From Protopterus annectens (taxonomy: Eukaryota > Chordata > Ceratodontiformes > Protopteridae): 64,000 nucleotides of DNA. The notes below the pieces were generated by a model. That model was not told the DNA's origin. It saw only the letters and a list, made by a program, of their open reading frames with translations, and ran no database searches. The DNA lies in NCBI RefSeq assembly GCF_019279795.1, contig NC_056729.1, positions 1,867,127,269-1,867,191,268 on the forward strand. Reading direction: 5' to 3'. Positions 20,734-30,805 of this stretch are shown piece after piece. A program made the translations under genes and the position numbers. Each line of letters opens with the position of its first letter. Positions within the stretch are counted from its first letter, which is position 1.

Positions 20734-22425
20734 ATGTCAGAAAAAGTGAATAACTGTATTTCTTGTGGGAAACAGATACCGCATAGAGATTATCATACTT
20801 TGTGTATTCCTTGTTTAGGGCCTGAGCACGACGTTGTTGGGTGTCGCTCTTGTGCTAGATTTAACAAGCGCACTATAAAGAGAAGGTTAGATTGTGCCAG
20901 GTTAGTCTTCGGGAAGCGGTGCAATTATAAAATGCCGTCGGATGCTCCGGCGCTTCTTCAAGAAGCGCAAGGAGAAAGCGGCTAAGCCTGGGCTAGAAGA
21001 AGCGTCCGTAGGGGACGCCGGTTCTTTAGAGGTCTCGGTGGAGCCGGTGGTTCTGCCGGAGGTTTCTTTGGAGTCCCAGGGAGAGACTTTGTTATTGCAG
21101 GATGTGGCCTCTCAGGAGGCAGGTCAGGCTGAAGGGGCTTCTCAGGTTACTGTACTCCCCTCCCTTCCTAGGGTGGTTAGGCCCTCTCCTTCTGTTTCCA
21201 AGGCTTCTCCCAGAGGCAGGCCAGGTTTAGCTTCAGTTGGTGTCACCCCTAGTTCTTCAGGGACTGTGCCCAAGAAGCATATGCTTAAAATGGCAGAAGA
21301 TTTGATTACTTTGATTAGAGGTTCTATGCCCCCTCCTGATAAGAGACCTAGGGTGGAGCCTGAGCTTGGGAGTTTTGAGCAGGCTTCGGATGTTTCAGAG
21401 TCTTCGGCTGAAGACTTGCAGGAGTATTCTCCTTATTCTGATTCTGATGTGGATGATTCTACTCCTTCTGCTTCTCCTCCTGAGGATTTTTCTTTTTCAG
21501 AGACTCTTCATTCCATGAGGGAGCATTTTAAGTGGGAAGGTCAGGACTTCTCTGATTCCAGGAAAAGGCTTAGGGAATTTTTGTTTTTACCCCAGCATAG
21601 GCCTTTGGCTATACCTCCTGTTCTGGATGTGGTGGAAGATGTTTTTCGAGAGGCTTCTCTTAATTCTGATTCTTTGCCTCCTGTTCCTGTTAAACCGGAT
21701 AGGTATTACAGGGTGCCTGAAGCTCATAAGTATCTTTCAAGCGTCCTAGGGCAGACCCAGAAACTGTTAGTCAGGGGCCTAAAGGTGTTAAGGCTTCTGT
21801 TGTCAAAAATCCGGTTCCTCCAGATAAAGAGGCCAGGGCTTTGGATAGATGGGGAAAGAAAGTTTATACTTCTTCCACCCTAGCTATGAGGGCTTTGAAT
21901 TGCCAGTTTCACATGTTGAAATACCAAAACTATCTCCTTTCACAATTGAAGTCTAAGGTAGATGCTCTGGCGGAAGGTATTGAGTGTAAAGAGTTACAAG
22001 ATTTAGTACATGTTTCTGAACAGGTGGGTAAGCATTCTTTGCAATGTGGTTTTGATGCTGTACAGGCCTCGTCTGGGGTGGCTGCCACTGGGTCAGTTCT
22101 TCGCAGGCACGCCTGGCTGAGGGATCAGAATTTATCTGACCATGTTAAGACAAGGATTTTAGATGCTCCTTTACAATCTGATGTGTTGTTTGGTACTCCT
22201 GTTGAGGCAGTCTTAAAGAAAATGGAAGACAAGGCTAAGTCTATGCAGACTGTTAAAGATTTTTTGCAGGTTCAGCCTCCGAAGTTTAGTAGAAATTGGC
22301 CTACCAAGGGGTGGACGTATCCTTCTTATGATTCCCAGTCTAGGGGTAGGTCTAGACGTGGTAGGGGCAGAGCTCAGGGCTCTTTCAGGCCTAGAACAGG
22401 AGTTCACCTGCACAGTCTTCGGTGA
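20734..22425 (+). pseudogene. DIRS-C ORF1: Gag-like protein, two frameshifts
   Basis: The start is ATG 20734 (MSEKVNNCISCGKQIPHRDY). The Cys/His cluster CISCG, HTLCIPCLGPEH, CRSCARF has the same spacing as in DIRS-B. Near 20945 the frame changes. The second part (to about 21750) is acidic and Ser/Pro-rich, with SETLHSMREHFKWEG, a block also present in DIRS-D. After a second frame change near 21750-21840 the C-terminal region runs to TGA 22423-22425, with SSTLAMRALN, LRRHAWLRD and an Arg/Gly tail (SRGRSRRGRGRAQG). Only two indels separate it from a complete protein of about 560 residues. Confidence 0.82.
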
Positions 22426-24369
22426 GGGCAGGGGTCAGTCCTTTCGTAAACAGACCCAATGACCTACCTTTTCAGCTGCCAGAGCCTGCTCGTCTGGCAG
22501 CACCTTTGGGAGGAAGGTTGGCACTTTTCAAGGAAAATTGGAGTTTGATTACCCAAGACAGATGGGTATTGGACATCATACACCGCGGTTACAGGTTTTA
22601 TTTCCATACCTTGCCTCCTTTCAAAGGCATGCCAGACGTTCCTCCTCAGCAAAGAATAGAGGCTCACAAACAAATTTCTCTGTTACTTCAAATAGGGGCC
22701 ATACAGCCGGTCCCTATGCTAGAAGTGGGCCTAGGATTTTATTCTCGCCTGTTCCTAGTACCAAAGAAAGGGAACACGTGGAGACCAATTTTGGATTTAT
22801 CTACCCTCAACACTTATCTGGACATTCCCAAGTTCAAAATGTTGACGCTACAACAGCTTTTACCTCTGCTGGGCAAAGATCATTGGATGGTAACTTTGGA
22901 TCTCAAGGAGGCTTACCTTCATGTTCCTATCAGACTGAGTTGCAGGAAGTATCTGCGTTTTCGGGCTGGGACTTCTCATTATCAGTTCTCTGAATTGCCC
23001 TTTGGCTTATCTACTGCGCCCAGAGTGTTCACGAAAGTTCTGGCTCCAGTGATAGCTTTCCTCAGGCTAAAAGGAATACAGATCTATCCTTATTTGGACG
23101 ATTGCCTGATTCTGGCTCAAGGAAGGGACGAGCTTCTTCATCATTTGGAATATGTGATAGCAGTTCTAAGATGCCTGGGGTATTCTGTGAACGAAATAAA
23201 GTCCAGTCTAGTACCCTCTCAGGACATGTGCTTTCTGGGTGTAAGACTGAATACAGCATCCCAGATGGCCTTTTGACCCCGGACAAACAAAAGAATCTTT
23301 CCCTTTACTTTCATCAATTGTCTCATCAGTCCAGGCTGACTGCAAGGACAGTCCTTCAAGCCTTGGGGTTCATGGCATCTTGTATACTGGTGCTTCCCAA
23401 TGCCAAACTGCATATGAGGAAGTTACAATGGTATCTCAAAAATGTATGGACACAGCACTGCCAGGATCTGGACACTGTCATTCAAATAATACCTTGCATT
23501 CAAAAGGAAATGTTGTGGTGGGCTCAGGAATGTCACCTAAACAAGGGACTCTCTGTGACCCGGCCAGAGGCGAGTCAGATTCTAACGACAGATGCCTCAG
23601 ACAAAGCTTGGGGAGCTCATCTGAATGGAAAGTGGATACAAGACAAGTGGCCTGCCAGACTACAACATCTACATATCAACTTGAAGGAGATGTTAGCAGT
23701 CCAGTTTGCATTAATAGCTTTCAAGGATTTACTTCTTCCAGGGCAGGTGTTGATTCTAACAGACAACACAACTGTCATGTGGTACATCAACAAGCAAGGG
23801 GAACACATTCTTATCCTCTATGCAGGCAAGCAATGATTTTGTGGGAGACTGCTCTCAGTTTACAGCTAAATCTTCAGGCAAGGTTTCTGCCGGGAGCACA
23901 GAACTCCTTAGCAGATGTGTTAAGCAGACAAATTATGGATCCCCACGAGTGGAAATTGGATCCTCATGTATTTCAGAAATTGACAGTGTCATGGGGAACT
24001 CCAGACATAGATCTGTTCGCTTCTCCGCAAAACCACCAGCTGCCAAAGTTTTGCACGAAAAGGTTTCATCCCACAGCTTGGAAAGTGGATGCTCTTTCTT
24101 TCAATTGGAGCAATCTTCATGTGTATGCCTTTCCACCTCTGCCTCTCCTCCCAAAGGTACTACTAAAGGCCAGACAGGACAAGCCAAGGATGATTTTGAT
24201 AGCTCCAGATTGGCCTCAACAGCATTGGTACCCATTACTCAGAAGCCTGGTACGGGAGCCTCCGTGGCCTTTGCCTTCGATTCCACACCTGTTGTCTCAG
24301 GAGGACAGTCATTTGCTCAATGTCAAGCTTCACTCTCTTCACCTAACAGCCTGGCATATTCTGTTTTGA
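22422..24369 (+). pseudogene. DIRS-C ORF2: RT, RNase H, methyltransferase-like, two frameshifts
   Basis: It starts at ATG 22422, overlapping the ORF1 stop by four bases (ATGA), which suggests coupled translation. The RT part (22422-23276) has AIQPVPMLEVGLGFYSR, motif A TLDLKEAYLHV, LPFGLSTAPRVFTK and catalytic YLDDCL (about 23090). A frameshift near 23275 moves to the RNase H frame (ILTTDASDKAWGAH, LKEMLAVQFAL, ILTDNTTVMWYINKQG). A second near 23800 moves to the methyltransferase-like frame (DIDLFASPQN, YAFPPLPLLP, MILIAPDWPQ), ending at 24369. Catalytic residues of RT and RNase H are present. Confidence 0.85.
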
Positions 24370-25400
24370 ACCATAGTGGGTCTCAACTTCCACAGCAAGT
24401 TTTGAATGTTATTTTGGAAGCTAGAAGGCCTAGTACAAGGAAAGTGTACGCAGATAAATGGAAGAGATTTTTATTTTGGAGTGCAGCAAAGGATTTTGAT
24501 GTTTCTGAGCCTAATTTAAGTGTGGCTCTTCAATATCTTACTGAGTTACTGGACAAAGGTTTGTCCTTCTCTTCTATTAAGGTTCATGCTGCAGCAATTT
24601 CGGCTCACTATGATTGTGACCCACCATTGTTTTCTCATCCTTTGTTCAAGCAATTTCTTAGAGGGGCAAAGAATATAAGACCCCATGTAGAGCTCCTACT
24701 CCTGCTTGGGATCTCAATTTTGTGTTGGAGAAACTCACTCTACAACCTTTTGAGCCTGCAGCTACTACCGAGTTGAAATATTTATCATGGAAGACTGCTT
24801 TTTTTTGGCCATTACCTCTGCAAGAAGGGTTTCTGAGTTGCAGGCCCTTATGGCGTTGAGCCTTTCTTAATTTTCCATAAGGATAGGGTATCTTTACGCA
24901 CTAATCCTTCCTTTATGCCTAAAGTGGTTTCTAGTGTGGCTTTAAACCAAACTATTCATTTGCCTACTTTTTATGCAAATCCCCAAAATAAAGGGGAAAA
25001 GATTTTGCACACTTTAGATGTACACAGGCAGTTGCGATATTATTTGGACAGAACTAAAGGGTTCAGGCAGTCTCAGCAGTTATTTGTTTCTTTTGCTTTG
25101 AGTTCTCAGGGCAAGCCTGTGTCAAAACAAACTATTTCTAAGTGGATTGGGTTTTGCATTGCTTTCTGTTATTCCCATCATGGCAAGGAGATTCCAGCTG
25201 GGATTAGGCCTCATTCCACTAGGGCTACTGCCACTTGACAGCTTTTTTGAGGGGTGGCAACTAAAGATATTTTGGAGGCAGCTACTTGGAGTTCAGTGCA
25301 TACTTTCTCTAGGCATTATCACCTTCCACTTTATTCTAAATCTAGGGCTGGTTTTGCCACTGCTATTTTGCAGGGCATTTTGGCAGCTCCTGCTTCCTTA
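23820..25400 (+). pseudogene. DIRS-C ORF3: tyrosine recombinase, several breaks
   Basis: The frame 23820-24776 overlaps ORF2 by 550 bases and carries the core-binding-like part (STRKVYADKWKRFLFW, about 24430). Frame changes near 24690, in the T-run at 24800 and near 24855 break the region around the first catalytic Arg (SARRVSELQAL, about 24820). From 24915 the frame is open through HRQLRYYLDRTKG to the HxxR box PHSTRA (about 25208) and a TGA at 25236. The end with RHYHL, holding the presumed catalytic Tyr (about 25310), lies out of frame. All four catalytic residues can still be located. Confidence 0.82.
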
Positions 25401-25440
25401 TAGTTTTGCCATCCTCCCTTACCTCTGCTTTGGGATTCTA

Positions 25441-25539
25441 CCCAAGTGTAAGGACTGCAGCAATGTGAGATGAAGAACATAGTACAGTTTTGTACCTACC
25501 ATAAATGTAGATGTTCAAGATCCACATTGCTGCAGTCCA
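25441..25539. repeat. DIRS-C internal complementary region
   Basis: GCAATGTGAGATGAAGAACA (complement of the left start) is joined near 25480 to AGTACAGTTTTGTACCTACC (complement of the right end). CCACATTGCTGCAGTCC follows, so the region carries both element ends. Confidence 0.85.
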
Positions 25540-25708
25540 ATTTACCCTCCCTCCTTCCCCTCTGTAGTTAGAGGCGGTTGTGTGGGCTGGGTTGTCAATA
25601 TGGTGTATATTGTATATATTGTACATATTTTTAGTGCAAGGGTGGTTGGTTGGTTGTTTGCTGTCTTTTGTTTTTGACCTTTCTTTTTAGGGTCTTCTGA
25701 CATCTGGG

Positions 25709-25909
25709 GCAAGAAAAGACTGAGGATATGACGTCGGTCATGCGCATTTGTACCCTGACGTCCTGATGTCAGTCAAATGCGCCTTGACCGACGTCAGCCT
25801 TATACTTTGATATTCGGGCCGACCGAGGACAGCGGACTACCCAAGTGTAAGGACTGCAGCAATGTGGATCTTCGAACATCTACATTTATGGTAGGTACAA
25901 AACTGTACT
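25709..25909 (+). repeat. DIRS-C right inverted terminal repeat with extension
   Basis: About 150 bases are identical by eye to the complement of the left repeat, with a single T/C difference at the inner end. The extension ends TAGGTACAAAACTGTACT. Confidence 0.88.
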
Positions 25910-28423
25910 TTCCGCTGCTTGAGCGGATAAGTTCCCGGGGAGTGGTCTTGCCTCTATTATCTGAGTTGCAGTAGTAACTGCATACCCTACCTGCGTGGTG
26001 CCTGTTTCTGTTTTTCGTGCTGACCCATCTACAAACAGTGTCCAGTCCGCATGTAGTAAGGGTTGATCTTTAAGATCCGGTCTTGGTAGAACTTTAGAAT
26101 GTATGAGATCTAAGCATACATGCGGGATACCGTCTTCAGCAACAGGTAGCAATGTCGCTGGATTTAAGGTAGTGCATCTCTCAATTGTCATGTGTGGCTG
26201 CGATAACAGCGTAGTCATACAAGATAAATGTCTGCTAGGTGACAGAAATGTTAACTTGTCCTGCAGAAGGATGACTGCTACAGAGTGCGGGACTTTTAAC
26301 GTAAGATCATGGAACAATACCAACGTGGCAGACGCTTGTACCGCCAAAGCGGCTGCAATTACTGCTTGCACACAGTGTGGTAATGCTCGTGCTACTGAGT
26401 CTAATTTGCTAGAGTAAAATGCCAATGGTCTTAACTTATCTCCATACATTTGCATTAAAACAGATGTCATAAATCCCTGCTTGCAATCTACAGTCTGTAT
26501 AAAGGTCTTACTGTAATCTGGAAACCCCAATGTCGCTGACCCAGCTATCAGTTGCTTGATCCTAGTGAATGCCTGTACTGCCTTGTCTGTCCAGTGCAGC
26601 AAATCTTTTGCCGCCATCGGTATTGCAAAAATTAAGTCTGATAGCAGGTGCACTTCTTCGGCGTAGTTGGGAATCCAACTACGACAGAAGTTCGTAATGC
26701 CTAAAAAGGACATCATTTTTTTTTTGTAGTTGGCATGGGGCTTGTAAAATAGCATTCTTTCTGCTGTCATCTAATCGCCTGCCCTTCCCAGAGATAGTAT
26801 AACCCAGGTAACGTACTTCTAATTTACAAAATTGTAACTTAGACTTATTTACCTTATGTCCTTCGTGTGCCAGAAAGTGTAGTAGTCGAATAGTCTCGGA
26901 CTTACAGAGTTCTTCCGTGGTCGCGCCAGGAGGATATCATCCACGTACAGCAGTAGGTGGCACCCTTGGGCTGGTTGGAACTGAGCCAAATTGGTGGACA
27001 TCTCTTGTGAGAAGATGGTCGGACTTTCGCAGTATCCCTGCGGTAACCTGGTATAGGTATAACGCTTGCCCTTAAACGTAAATGCAAACCAAAATCTACT
27101 ATCTTCCTGCAAGGGAATAGAGAAAAAGGCATTACTGATATCAATTACGGAAAAGTAGTTATCCGTTGGAAGGATATCGTTCAGCAGAATAGACGGATCC
27201 GGGACTATGGGGGCCCGAGGTACCACCGCAGCATTTATTGCCTGTAAGTCTTGTACCATCCTCCATGTCCCATCCGTTTTTTTTACTGGAAATAAGGGCG
27301 TATTACACGGTGAGTCTGTGCACAGAATTAATACTCCAGCTTTCAAAAGTGCTGTGATTACCGGTAAAATGCCCTCCTCTGCCTTTCTGCTCAAGGGATA
27401 CTGCCGTTTATGAGGTCTAAATTCTGACTTGGGTGTAATCTTTACCTGTCCTGCCGTTCTAATCAGTCCGATATCGTGCTGACCCTGCGACCATAATGAG
27501 TTTGGAATCGTCTGCAATTGAGATTCTTCCATGGGGGTAAGGAGACATAGTCATAATGTCCCAGGGGATTGTATCGGTTCGTCTTCCCAGAGGTGCAGTC
27601 GGTCTGGCTTGTGTAACCCAGTTAAGTTTTTGAACCTGAACGCCTTTGCCAACTGTTCTGGTGTCCATCCTACCCATTCAGTTATTTTCTTACCCACGAG
27701 GTACCATGACATTCCTTCACCCTCCGTGACTGAAATATGTGTGGTTAATTCATTCTTATACAGCAGCTGCATATCCCTTGTAAGGCTACATGTGACTGCA
27801 GAATTACCTAGTGTGTCCCAAAAAAGGCTATGCAATACTAGTTTGGTGACTTTAAAACTAAGAAATTTCTTTTCATATTCTAAATCAGGTCCAGCACATC
27901 TTCTGTAATACATTGTGCAATGTAATGGATCTGACACCTTCGGATTTGTTATGCCGTATTTGCTTAATGCCAAATTTGTAAGAGCCGTCACTACACTCTG
28001 GGGGCCTGTCTCTATCAAATCATTACTATACCAGTAATGTAGATCTCCCTGCCCCTCTAATAGCATTGCACTATTTGGTTCAATTCTCCTTGCCACCATC
28101 CCAGTGGAGGTTGGGACGGCTGCTATGCCGAACACTTGCATTAAATCTCTTCCTAGTAAATGTACTGGGCAGATTTTTGAAATTATTACTCGGAACCGTA
28201 TGGTTTGGTTCGTCTCTGGGTCAGTAAACCACAGAGGTTTGGACAATGGCTCTTTGTAAATACGACCATTTGCTGCTTTCACAAGCACATATTCATCCGA
28301 GGTAACATCGGATGATATGGCAGTACTTCTGACTAACGTTCGTGAAGCCCCTGAGTCACAAAGAAATTCTATGTCTCGGCCCTCAACTTGCAATGTGATC
28401 ACTGGTTGGGATTCCAATTGCAT
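25910..28423 (-). pseudogene. pol: Retroviral pro-pol, 5' half: protease, RT, RNase H start
   Basis: The frame from 28423 encodes an aspartic protease: active-site LCDSGASRTLV (about 28360) and the later LLGRDLMQV. One TGA at 27551-27553 interrupts before RT, which resumes in the same frame. RT has TDGTWRMVQDLQAINAAVV, YFSVIDISNAFFSIP (motif A), LPQGYCESPTIFSQ and LLLYVDDILLA (motif C, about 26960-26928). Frame changes near 26915-26770 damage the RT thumb. Connection and RNase H (DWTLFVDGSA, about 26050) follow to the DIRS-C junction. The active-site Asp residues of protease and RT are retained. Confidence 0.9.
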
Positions 28424-28578
28424 AGTTGATGCTAGTGCTGTTAATTTACCATTTGATATTTCTCATTTTCTGCCATTTCCTGTCCCCACCCATCGTCTTC
28501 ACTTGTACCTACTTCCCCATTCTCACTTTCTTCTTCTTCCTCATACCCTCCATCTACATCTTTTTGACCGTCATATAG

Positions 28579-30089
28579 TCATGCGGTACCACCGGAAGCA
28601 ACCATCGGTTTCTCCGGTCCTCTGCAATCTCTGGCGAAATGTCCTTTCTTACCGCACTTAAAACATTCCTCTTTTGCCTACCTCAAATCCTCAGAATGAC
28701 TTATGCCTCCCCGTCCTCTTCCCTGCCACGCCTCTTCCGATTTGCGGAACCTTGAACTAACATTAAAGTTCCATCTTCACTAACTGTAAAAGTCTGGGCT
28801 TTTTTAGCTTTTTTTCCCTTCAGGTATTTCTCAGCATGTCTAGCATAATCCATAAGGGGCTGTAGACGCTGTCCTGTGTGTGATCATATGCTTTTGTATA
28901 AAGTTACCAATGGCTGTCTTGCAGCCCTTTAGGAATGCATTTTTCAGTTGCTGTTCATAGGGCGAGTCATTTTCCTGATTTTCTGCCTTAATCAACCCAC
29001 TATGAGCATCAAAACATTGTGTGAGACGATGTAGATAATTGTCTACGGTTTCGTCATCTGATTGAACGCATTGATTAATGCAAGTCCAATCTGCTTTGGG
29101 CTTCCAATGTTCTTCTATTTTATCTAGGAGAGTCTTTATTCTGGTTCTACACACGGAGTTAATCGCAAGGACTCCACTTCTTCTGGTAGCAGGGGGTCCC
29201 AAGTTCCGCAAATAAGGTGCCAATCAGGTCCTAGGATTTGCCTTATTACTTGTTCAAATTCTACAGCGTTTAATCTATAACTCATTCTCATGCCCCCTAC
29301 GTCTGTACGGAATTTACGCATATCTACTTTTGGATGGGGAATCCCCTCTACCGCTTTTCGGATGTCATCACGGGTCCACGGTCGGTAGACCAATATGGTA
29401 GGACTTTCGCCTTCTGCGCCTGCTTGAGGATTTGCCACTTCTATCAGTGGGTATTCCTCTCCTTCCTGATCTACCTTTTCCTTAATTTTCCAGTGCCCTT
29501 CTCTCCTAATATTTCCGCTGCGTAAGTCAAGAGTGTTGGCAGGCTCTCTCTGTAATATAATACTTGGCATGGGGGCCACCCACAAGCCTGGTATTGCGGT
29601 GGGTCCTGGTCGGGGGGCACCTCAATAACCTGTGCAGGGTCTGGCTACTGGATGGGAGGGGCCGAGGGATTCTGGTGACTACGACTGACTATGGAAGTTT
29701 CATTATCTTCCTTTTGAACAAAGTACACATCTTTTTCACTTGAATTACCACACCCTTTTTTCAAATTTTGTTCCCTATGTCTTTTATTTGCTTCCTCCAG
29801 CCATTTCTGTGCCTGGGGAAACCCCACCTTCTTTTGATTCCTTGTCTTATTTCCTGCCTGTTTGCAGTAATCTTACTAGATTTTGACATTCTGACTTATT
29901 TAAACATCCACTAAACCCATGATCTTTTTTCCATTTATCTAAATACTTTACATTCTTTGGGTGTAAATCAAACATAAACTTTTCATCTTCAGTTTTGTCA
30001 TCGCCTTTGGCGAACTGGTTCCTGTTCCCATTTCTCTTACGAGAAACTATTCCTGTTCCTGAGATCTCTTGTATATGGAATCTATTCAC
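28579..30089 (-). pseudogene. gag: Retroviral gag, broken
   Basis: The matrix-like start is MNRFHIQEISG at 30089. Successive fragments (29827-29645, 29585-29136, 29223-28840) lie in three frames. The capsid part carries WTRDDIRKAVEGIPHP and, further on, the major-homology-like stretch (QSDDETVDNYLHRLTQ). The nucleocapsid has a single perfect CCHC knuckle, ECFKCGKKGHFARDC (28624-28668). Gag ends at a TGA near 28579. The same frame then stays open about 45 acidic codons to a TAA before protease starts in another frame. At least three frameshifts prevent a full protein. Confidence 0.82.
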
Positions 30090-30372
30090 ATATACTCCTT
30101 ATACTTTGAGAAAATTAAATTTCTCCCTTGACTAGTCCCTTTAAAATTTAGACAAAAATTCCAATCAGAAACAACAAAAAATAGCGTTTTTGCTTACCTT
30201 TGTGATTCCTCCGCCTGTTTCTGCCACCTCACGGATTGAATCTGGAAAGAGTGACTGGCCTCTAATTTCAACCTGTTTCAGTTGGAGGTCTTTCATTCGA
30301 GGAGAGCCTGATCTCTCTCCACCTGCGCAGGTTTTCAGCTTTTCTTTGTTCGATTCGCGCCGTGCAGGGGCC

Positions 30373-30390
30373 GCCCCACGTTGGGCGCCA
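30373..30390 (-). promoter_or_regulatory. Primer binding site, tRNA-Lys type
   Basis: The minus strand reads TGGCGCCCAACGTGGGGC, four bases after the 5' LTR. It is complementary to the 3' end of tRNA-Lys(1,2), the primer used by several mammalian retroviruses and spumaviruses. Confidence 0.88.
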
Positions 30391-30394
30391 GTTA

Positions 30395-30805
30395 TGTCGA
30401 AAGATTTTACTCTTCTAACATATTCTGGAAGAATCACACCAAGTTGTTGTAAGCAAGTAAAACAGCTTTATTTTACATGCATGGAGACCTGCTACATGAT
30501 AGTAGTATGCCAGCAGTCTCGCTACTTGTACTTTAAGTTCTCCTTATATAGACCCTCCTGCACGTACATACACGTAGCACAGAGGACTTTCATTAAAATT
30601 GATAGTTTGATTACTTGTTTTTACCAGCCAGTACCACAGTTATTCTTGCACCATTAACTTTCTTATCAGCAGTTTAAGATTAACTTCTGCATTCCTCAGT
30701 GATCAACATTTTCCAGAACATTTCAGTTTGCACGCAGTGAACATTTTTCTGCTTAACCCTTTAAATACAGAATACAAAATATGTTGACTTCAGTATTTTT
30801 CCACA
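30395..30805 (-). repeat. 5' LTR
   Basis: 411 bases with no difference from 17074-17484 by eye. TATA-like box on the complement of 30543-30550; AATAAA on the complement of 30467-30472. Confidence 0.95.
30543..30550 (-). promoter_or_regulatory. 5' LTR TATA box
   Basis: The minus strand reads TATATAAG within GTCTATATAAGGA. It is the likely start-site determinant of the viral RNA, with the polyadenylation signal about 75 bases downstream. Confidence 0.65.

Larger units (their letters stand above)
20420..25909 (+). mobile_element. DIRS-type retrotransposon C, nested in the retrovirus
   Basis: A complete 5.49-kb DIRS inserted in the RNase H coding region of the minus-strand provirus. RNase H coding on the right side stops after AQAAE (about 25910-25925) and resumes on the left side at LIAVTRACL (about 20419-20393). 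The ends are confirmed by the internal complementary region (25441-25539), which joins complements of the left start (TGTTCTTCATCTCACATTGC) and the right end (AAAACTGTACT). The inner ~150 bases of the two ITRs are identical by eye, so the copy is young. Yet ORF1, ORF2 and ORF3 each show frameshifts. No target duplication is seen. Confidence 0.92.
17074..30805 (-). mobile_element. Endogenous retrovirus, gamma/epsilon-like, with DIRS-C inserted in pol
   Basis: A minus-strand provirus of 13.7 kb. Removing DIRS-C leaves about 8.2 kb, a normal size for a simple retrovirus. The order on the minus strand is 5' LTR, tRNA-Lys-type PBS, gag with one CCHC knuckle, protease, RT, RNase H (interrupted), integrase, env, polypurine tract, 3' LTR. 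The LTRs are 411 bases each, begin TG and end CA, and show no difference by eye. GTATC flanks both sides. RT motifs (LPQGYCESPTIF, YVDDILLA) and the CX6CC transmembrane motif suit a gamma/epsilon-like virus. All genes carry frameshifts or stops. Confidence 0.93.
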
